A stretch of DNA of 24,218 bases, from the IMG/VR virus record IMGVR_UViG_2162886015_000009, positions 1-24,218 of that record; one strand, 5' to 3'. Origin of the DNA: a virus. Below the pieces are notes generated by a model. The model ran no database searches. It was not told the origin of the DNA and was given only the letters and a program-made list of their open reading frames with translations. Positions 20,515-24,218 of this stretch are shown piece by piece (position 1 is the first letter of the stretch; the number at the start of each line of letters is the position of its first letter). Both the position numbers and the translations under genes were made by a program.

Positions 20515-21186
20515 ATGACCGTTTACGCCCGCAGCGACGTCGCTGCGGTTTCGATCTCCACCAGTCACGGAGGTTGTGGCGAGAGTCACACCCGACCCGT
20601 GGTTGAGGGCGCACCCGTCAAGCTCTGGGCACTCACGTGCCACGGCGGCTGCGAGGATCACCTGCGGAACGACCCTCTGTGGGCCGGTACGGCACACACC
20701 GTCCCGGAGACCCCAGACGAGGTGTCGATCCGAACCGACGTCGAGAAGCGCGGCCAGGCTGAGCAGCAGACCAGCATCCTGGACGCCCTCAACAAGCTTT
20801 CCGCCCTGGGCGCCCTGCCCACGGTTCTCGCGCAGGTACTGAGCGGTCACACCGCGTCGGTCGCCGCAGCCGCACCCATCACTCGTCTCTGCCGCAACGG
20901 CCACCCCAACGGGGAGCACGGCAAGTTCTGCGGCGAGTGCGGCGCGGACATGATGGACGCGGCCAACAAGAAGCCTGTCGCAGCCCTCGAGGGGGTTGAG
21001 GCCGCCGCTCCCGCTGAGACTGGGGTTCCAGTCACGTCAGCGGACGCGCAGCCTGAGACAGACACAGACGACCTCGATGAGCTGACCTACACCCAGCTCA
21101 AGGAGATCGCCAAGAACCTGAACCTGGAGATCGCGAAGTCCAGGGTCGAACAGCTCGAGATCATCAAGAAGGCTCGCACGCAGTAG
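20515..21186 (+). CDS. Conserved phage protein with Cys/His sites and a SAP/Rho-N-like C-terminus, 223 aa
   Basis: I chose ATG 20515 (AAAGAGGT upstream); the frame is open further upstream into the previous gene without a ribosome binding site. The N-terminus (MTVYARSDVAAVSISTSHGG then CGESHTRPV) has C21, C42, C46 and H49 (TCHGGCEDHL), a likely metal site. A second site has C126, H130, C139 and C142 (LCRNGH...FCGECG). Residues about 187-221 (DELTYTQLKEIAKNLNLEIA then KSRVEQLEIIKKA) form a helix-extension-helix like SAP or Rho N-terminal domains that bind nucleic acid. The start motif is one I recall from actinophage hypotheticals. Position between capsid and connectors suggests head completion; function unknown. 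Confidence 0.75.
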   Translation: MTVYARSDVAAVSISTSHGGCGESHTRPVVEGAPVKLWALTCHGGCEDHLRNDPLWAGTAHTVPETPDEVSIRTDVEKRGQAEQQTSILDALNKLSALGALPTVLAQVLSGHTASVAAAAPITRLCRNGHPNGEHGKFCGECGADMMDAANKKPVAALEGVEAAAPAETGVPVTSADAQPETDTDDLDELTYTQLKEIAKNLNLEIAKSRVEQLEIIKKARTQ

Positions 21187-21226
21187 ATGGTCCGCCGGCC
21201 ACGCCCCCGCCGGCTGAGAGAGGTGT

Positions 21227-21391
21227 ATGAGGCGTCGTCCTCGATGCAGTCTGTGTACCGGACGCAGTAAACGCATTCCGGTAGGACATTGCCAGTCATG
21301 CAACGCCTCTTACTGCGACAGACATGGTTCCTGGTTCAACAACAAGTGGCTGTGTGCGAAGTGCATACGGCGGGAGGGAGACTGTGAGTAG
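21227..21391 (+). CDS. 54-aa double zinc-finger microprotein
   Basis: ATG 21227 follows GAGAGG (21218-21223) and the stop TAG (21389-21391) shares a base with the next gene's GTG. The protein has four regularly spaced ligand pairs: C7-x2-C10, C22-x2-C25, C30-x2-H33 and C43-x2-C46, with an extra C53. This could bind two zinc ions. The first residues are basic (MRRRPRC). Third-position G/C is lower than in its neighbours (roughly 57%), hinting at a later arrival or low expression. It fills what would otherwise be an empty 200-base gap. Function unknown. Confidence 0.6.
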   Translation: MRRRPRCSLCTGRSKRIPVGHCQSCNASYCDRHGSWFNNKWLCAKCIRREGDCE

Positions 21392-22344
21392 TGGCCACGC
21401 CATACGTGACTCCCGGGATGATCACGAACGCCCCCACGGGCATCTCCTGGTCGATCATCCCCTTCCCTAAGTCCACGAGCAGTCAGCAGTTTGCCGAGCA
21501 GACCAACATCTGCTGGCGAGCCACGCAGATCGTGGATGGCTACGTGAACCAGGTCTTCCGGTCGACGATCGACAATGAGCAACGCAGCGGCCCCGGTGAC
21601 TTCCGCGTGAACGTGGAGCAGGACACCGGGGTTGTGCGCTGGATTCTCACTCGCTCGCCCGTCACCGAGATCCTGGCTGTCCAGACCGCCTCAGCCGCGA
21701 TGTTCCCGCGCCAGTGGACTCAGGTGCCCAGCGGCATGTGGGACATCGAGGTGCCGCTCATCGGCGTCTACGGCTCCTACGTCTCCGGCGGCAGCGGCGC
21801 CGCGGGTGGCCAGGCCATCCTCATCGCACCCGGCTACGCCGGCTGGGGCCTTGGCCGTCAAGGCTATCGTCTAGCGACCAGCTACCTCAACGGCTGGCCG
21901 CACGCTGGTCTCATGGCAGACGCGACGGCCGGCGCTTCCACGCTCACCGTCGACGACGTCACCGGCATGGCGGGTGCCACCGTCTTCATCTACGACGGGG
22001 CAAGCACCGAGCGAGTGCACGTCAACAGCGTGACCGCCGACGCCGACGTCACGCTCCCCAACGGGGGTGGCACCGCACCCGCTGGCCCAGGGACGATCAC
22101 GCTCTCCACGCCCCTGGCGTTCAATCACCCTGGAAGCAATCCCGCCACGGTGACCGTGAGTGCGATCCCCACCGACGTGCTCTGGGCGACGGTCCTAGCG
22201 GCCACGACTCAGGCACTTGACGCCGGCATCACCAGCGTCAGCATCCAGAACCTGCCGGGCTCCGAGACCGTTGGTGGCCACGGCATCCAGGAACTGATCA
22301 CCCACTATGAGCTCCTCCTGGAGCCATACAAGCGCGTGATCTAG
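21391..22344 (+). CDS. Head-to-tail connector/adaptor-like protein, 317 aa
   Basis: GTG 21391 overlaps the upstream stop by one base. The N-terminal part (ISWSIIPFPKSTSSQQFAEQ, TNICWRATQIVDGYVNQVFR) and the last helix-rich part (VLWATVLAATTQALDAGITS ... IQELITHYELLLEPYKRVI) look like a gp6-type adaptor that docks below the portal. Between them, residues about 176-256 form an inserted beta module (ATAGASTLTVDDVTGMAGA, FIYDGASTERVHVNS, FNHPGSNPATVTV), shared with the gene at 19406 and the tail gene at 23682. The position after the capsid genes and before gp10-like and tail genes supports a connector role; the exact ring (adaptor or stopper) is not resolved. Confidence 0.7.
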   Translation: MATPYVTPGMITNAPTGISWSIIPFPKSTSSQQFAEQTNICWRATQIVDGYVNQVFRSTIDNEQRSGPGDFRVNVEQDTGVVRWILTRSPVTEILAVQTASAAMFPRQWTQVPSGMWDIEVPLIGVYGSYVSGGSGAAGGQAILIAPGYAGWGLGRQGYRLATSYLNGWPHAGLMADATAGASTLTVDDVTGMAGATVFIYDGASTERVHVNSVTADADVTLPNGGGTAPAGPGTITLSTPLAFNHPGSNPATVTVSAIPTDVLWATVLAATTQALDAGITSVSIQNLPGSETVGGHGIQELITHYELLLEPYKRVI

Positions 22345-22355
22345 GGAGGAAGTCG

Positions 22356-22496
22356 ATGGCACGCAGTCACAAGACCAGTCGTCACGCCACCAAGACCAAG
22401 CAGAAGAAGAGTCACGCCAAGATCAAGAAGGCGAGCACTCGCTCCGCCGTTCATGGTGGCTCCTTCCGAACGGTGAACAAGCCGAAGGGCTGGTAG
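22356..22496 (+). CDS. 46-aa highly basic microprotein
   Basis: ATG 22356 follows AGGGAGGA (22343-22350), a very good site. The peptide starts MARSHKTSRHATKTKQKKSH and ends SAVHGGSFRTVNKPKGW. About one third of residues are Lys or Arg, with several His and no acidic residues. Third positions are strongly G/C. It looks like a protamine-like or nucleic-acid-binding peptide, or a basic peptide that plugs into the connector. It lies between two connector genes. Confidence 0.65.
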   Translation: MARSHKTSRHATKTKQKKSHAKIKKASTRSAVHGGSFRTVNKPKGW

Positions 22497-22500
22497 CCAC

Positions 22501-22980
22501 ATGCCGCTGAACTCGGTCCAGCTCTACGTGCGGGGCCTGCTCGAAGAGCTGCAGATCCCGGGACTCAACGTGGCGCTGGAGGCGTACGTCACCCCACCGA
22601 TGGTGGAGGACATCGACCGCCCGAAGGCCTACGTCATGGCCTCTCGGGGCCGAGTGAAGCGGCAAACCGCCCCACGTGGTCCCGGCTTCAAGTGGATCAG
22701 CTGGACCGTGGACGTCTACATCACGTATGAGACCACTCCGGACAGCCCTGAGGTTGACCAGGAGATGCCACTCATCATCGATGCCGTCTGCACCAAGCTC
22801 TGGACGACCACGATGCCTCTCTTCATCAACGACCCCACCACCGGTCAGAAGAGCCAGATCCTTCAGATTGGTGAGGAGTTCGACATCGAGTACCCGCCAG
22901 AGCGAACTCCAGCCACGCTTCGCATGCTCTACTACACAGCTCGCATCGGCTTCGACATCTACGAGGCGGTACAGGCATGA
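22501..22980 (+). CDS. Head-tail joining / tail terminator-like protein, 159 aa
   Basis: ATG 22501 lies four bases after the preceding stop. The sequence starts MPLNSVQLYVRGLLEELQIP and contains FKWISWTVDVYITYETTPDS, then DQEMPLIIDAVCTKLWTTTM and a C-terminal LYYTARIGFDIYEAVQA. An N-terminal helix, a central beta sheet, a long helix after it and a final strand fit the tail terminator or neck fold. The order connector, this gene, gp10-like, tail tube also fits. The stop overlaps the next start (ATGA, 22977-22980). The assignment is by position and shape, not by a diagnostic motif. Confidence 0.6.
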   Translation: MPLNSVQLYVRGLLEELQIPGLNVALEAYVTPPMVEDIDRPKAYVMASRGRVKRQTAPRGPGFKWISWTVDVYITYETTPDSPEVDQEMPLIIDAVCTKLWTTTMPLFINDPTTGQKSQILQIGEEFDIEYPPERTPATLRMLYYTARIGFDIYEAVQA

Positions 22981-23429
22981 TGAGCATCACGATCGAGAAG
23001 GCCGACCAGCGGTTCACCACCCGCTGGCGCTGGGAGTCCGTCGCCACCAAGTGGGCGGTTGAGAGTGGTGAGCTCATGGAGCGAGCGATCAAGGCGGAGG
23101 CACCCGTCAGCAAGAAGCCGACGGCTGGCGCCCTGCGCGACTCCATCAGCTTCAAGCCGAAGGTCAGCGCGACGTCGGCCACCGTGGAGTTCACCTCACA
23201 CGTTCCCTACGCCCGCTACGTGATTCAGGGCACCCCGGCTCACGTCATCATGCCTCGCAACGCTCGCGTCCTGCGGTGGCAGCAGGGCGGCGCCTGGGTC
23301 TACCGTCAGAAGGTCAATCACCCTGGCGCTCGACCCAACCCGTTCCCTGAGAAGGCGCTGAAGCCACTGGTCCCAGTGGTTGGCCGCAAGATGCGCAACC
23401 TGATCGTCGAGAGCATGGGGAAGCTGTAA
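22977..23429 (+). CDS. HK97 gp10-like head-tail protein, 150 aa
   Basis: ATG 22977 overlaps the upstream TGA. The N-terminal helix (VATKWAVESGELMERAIKAE) leads into APVSKKPTAGALRDSISF, then FTSHVPYARYVIQGTPAHVI and VNHPGARPNPFPEKALKPLV. The signature AP..tG.LR.Si, followed by YA.yv..GT..H.I and HPG..PNPF...AL, is that of the HK97 gp10-like family of head-tail joining proteins. The stop TAA shares its last base with the next ATG (TAATG). Confidence 0.8.
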   Translation: MMSITIEKADQRFTTRWRWESVATKWAVESGELMERAIKAEAPVSKKPTAGALRDSISFKPKVSATSATVEFTSHVPYARYVIQGTPAHVIMPRNARVLRWQQGGAWVYRQKVNHPGARPNPFPEKALKPLVPVVGRKMRNLIVESMGKL

Positions 23430-23707
23430 TGAAGCTGCGATACGTGGGTGACCTGCCCACCACCTTTATCACGGGGGCGGTGGGCACGGTAGAACCCGGG
23501 ATGGAGTTCTCCGTCCCCGATGAGCTCGCGCCGGCCTTCCTGGCTCGCGTGGATGTGGAAGAAGTCGAGGAGGTGGAAGTCGAGGAGGTCAAGCCTCACC
23601 GACGGAAGCACCACGACGAGGAACCCGGTCAGTCGGTTGCCACCGACGGCGGTGACCCTGAGAAGATGAGCGAGGAGAACAGTGGTTTCGTACCCGACGA
23701 TCACTGA
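23429..23707 (+). CDS. Small acidic head-tail region protein, 92 aa
   Basis: ATG 23429 is in a TAATG overlap. The product starts MKLRYVGDLPTTFITGAVGT then VEPGMEFSVPDELAPAFLAR. This KLRYVG...v.pG..f.Vp.elA..ll.R.D layout is found in small proteins next to gp10 in many siphophages. The C-terminal half is a charged low-complexity tail (EEVEEVEVEEV then HRRKHHDEE), encoded by a 15-base DNA repeat. The 3' end overlaps the tail tube start by 26 bases. Function unknown. Confidence 0.7.
   Translation: MKLRYVGDLPTTFITGAVGTVEPGMEFSVPDELAPAFLARVDVEEVEEVEVEEVKPHRRKHHDEEPGQSVATDGGDPEKMSEENSGFVPDDH
23561..23589 (+). repeat. 15-bp-period direct repeat
   Basis: GAAGTCGAGGAGGT occurs at 23561-23574 and 23576-23589, coding for EVEEV twice. 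It contains GGAGG cores inside the gene, which could attract ribosomes or pause them ahead of the tail tube start at 23682. Confidence 0.7.
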
Positions 23708-24218
23708 GAAGTACGGGTCTCTCTCCGCGACCGGGTTCGCGAAGGAGACCGTCTTCGGCACGCCAGTGGCTGCCAACACGTTCCTCCCCATGATGTCCAA
23801 CACCATGGAGGAGAACCCTGGTTGGTTCTCGCCACACCTGATGCAGAACCTGCGAGACCTGCAGGTCTACAACCTCTACGGTGAGGCGAAGTTCCAGGGC
23901 ACGATCAACGGCCCGATCTTTCCGTCCAACTCGATGGCGGTCATGGTCGCTGCCATCGGTGCCGACTCCATCACGGGCTGGGGTGTCTACGGCACGCCGG
24001 CGGCACCCACGTCCACCACGTTGAACGGCAGCACGATCAGCGGGGCAACCACGATCACGGTCGCGTCAGCCACCGGCTTCGTCGTGGGTCAGTACGTGAT
24101 CGTGGACGTCGCTGGCAACCAGGAGCAGCGTCTCATCTCCAACGTGGCCGGCAGCGTGATCACGGTCGCCGACGCGCTCTACTACACTCACGACACCGGC
24201 GTGGCGGTGAAGTCGGGC
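23682..24218 (+). CDS. Major tail (tube) protein (3' partial)
   Basis: GTG 23682 follows GAGGAG (within 23672-23678) and overlaps the previous gene by 26 bases; the frame is open to the window end (179 residues). The start VVSYPTITEKYGSLSATGFA then KETVFGTPVAANTFLPMMSN is the classic tail tube opening (...KET.FGTPV....FLP...). It is followed by NPGWFSPHLMQNLRDLQVYN and YGEAKFQGTINGPIFPSN, also typical. From residue 114 an inserted beta module (NGSTISGATTITVASATGFV ... YYTHDTGVAVKSG) begins that matches modules in the genes at 19406 and 21391. Valine at codon 1 is GTG and would be read as Met. Confidence 0.8.
   Translation, partial: MVSYPTITEKYGSLSATGFAKETVFGTPVAANTFLPMMSNTMEENPGWFSPHLMQNLRDLQVYNLYGEAKFQGTINGPIFPSNSMAVMVAAIGADSITGWGVYGTPAAPTSTTLNGSTISGATTITVASATGFVVGQYVIVDVAGNQEQRLISNVAGSVITVADALYYTHDTGVAVKSG

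Noticed and set aside
21194-21214. GCCGGC ... GCCGGC hairpin after the 223-aa gene
   Set aside because: The stem is only six bases of a self-complementary sequence that is expected often at this G+C content; not strong enough to call a terminator.
1-24218. tRNA genes, CRISPR arrays, insertion sequences, integrase or attachment sites
   Set aside because: I looked for cloverleaf-like intergenic stretches, regularly spaced repeats, transposase or recombinase motifs and found none; intergenic space is almost absent.

Overview
This window looks like the structural (head and head-tail) half of a tailed siphovirus genome that infects a high-GC actinobacterium. The reasons are a G+C-rich sequence with strong G/C at third codon positions, every gene on the plus strand, frequent GTG starts with AAGGAG-type ribosome binding sites, and chains of ATGA, GTGA, TAGTG or TAATG start/stop overlaps. 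The gene order is the standard one: small terminase, large terminase, portal, protease/scaffold, major capsid, connectors, tail tube. I see no integrase, tRNA, CRISPR array or insertion sequence.

Layout. 1-3750: a run of small genes upstream of the terminases. It holds a HAD phosphatase (cut by the window edge), a relative of the polynucleotide kinase 3'-phosphatase domain, two conserved phage hypotheticals that are each broken by a one-base frame change, several tiny genes (including a 32-aa CxxC protein and a 27-aa membrane peptide) and a winged-helix protein next to the terminase. 3757-3833: a probable late promoter with flanking dyads. 3853-6078: terS and terL; TerL carries an extra C-terminal zinc ribbon. 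6071-6887: three coupled small genes. 6910-10514: an unusual cassette between terminase and portal, made of a 740-aa rod with 18- and 11-residue repeats and three beta-rich or fibre-like proteins. 10573-14398: a giant portal polypeptide whose C-terminus adds a ParB-like domain, a Cys cluster and a complete Nudix hydrolase domain. 14444-17071: a capsid maturation protease fused to a zinc-ribbon array and a coiled-coil scaffold. 17134-18948: the major capsid protein with an Ig/FN3-like insertion. 19009-20174: three small related beta proteins, probably decoration or accessory proteins. 20184-21391: zinc-binding small proteins. 21391-24218: head-tail connectors, a gp10-like protein and the start of the tail tube.

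How it works together: terminase packages DNA through the portal into a shell built from protease/scaffold and capsid proteins. Strong GC hairpins after the 117-aa gene, the capsid gene and the first decoration-like gene would step down expression between modules. The most interesting features are the portal-ParB-Nudix fusion, the rod/fibre cassette placed inside the head operon, one beta module reused in three virion proteins, and an unusual abundance of zinc-ribbon motifs (about eleven genes). All family assignments come from reading translated motifs, with no database search.
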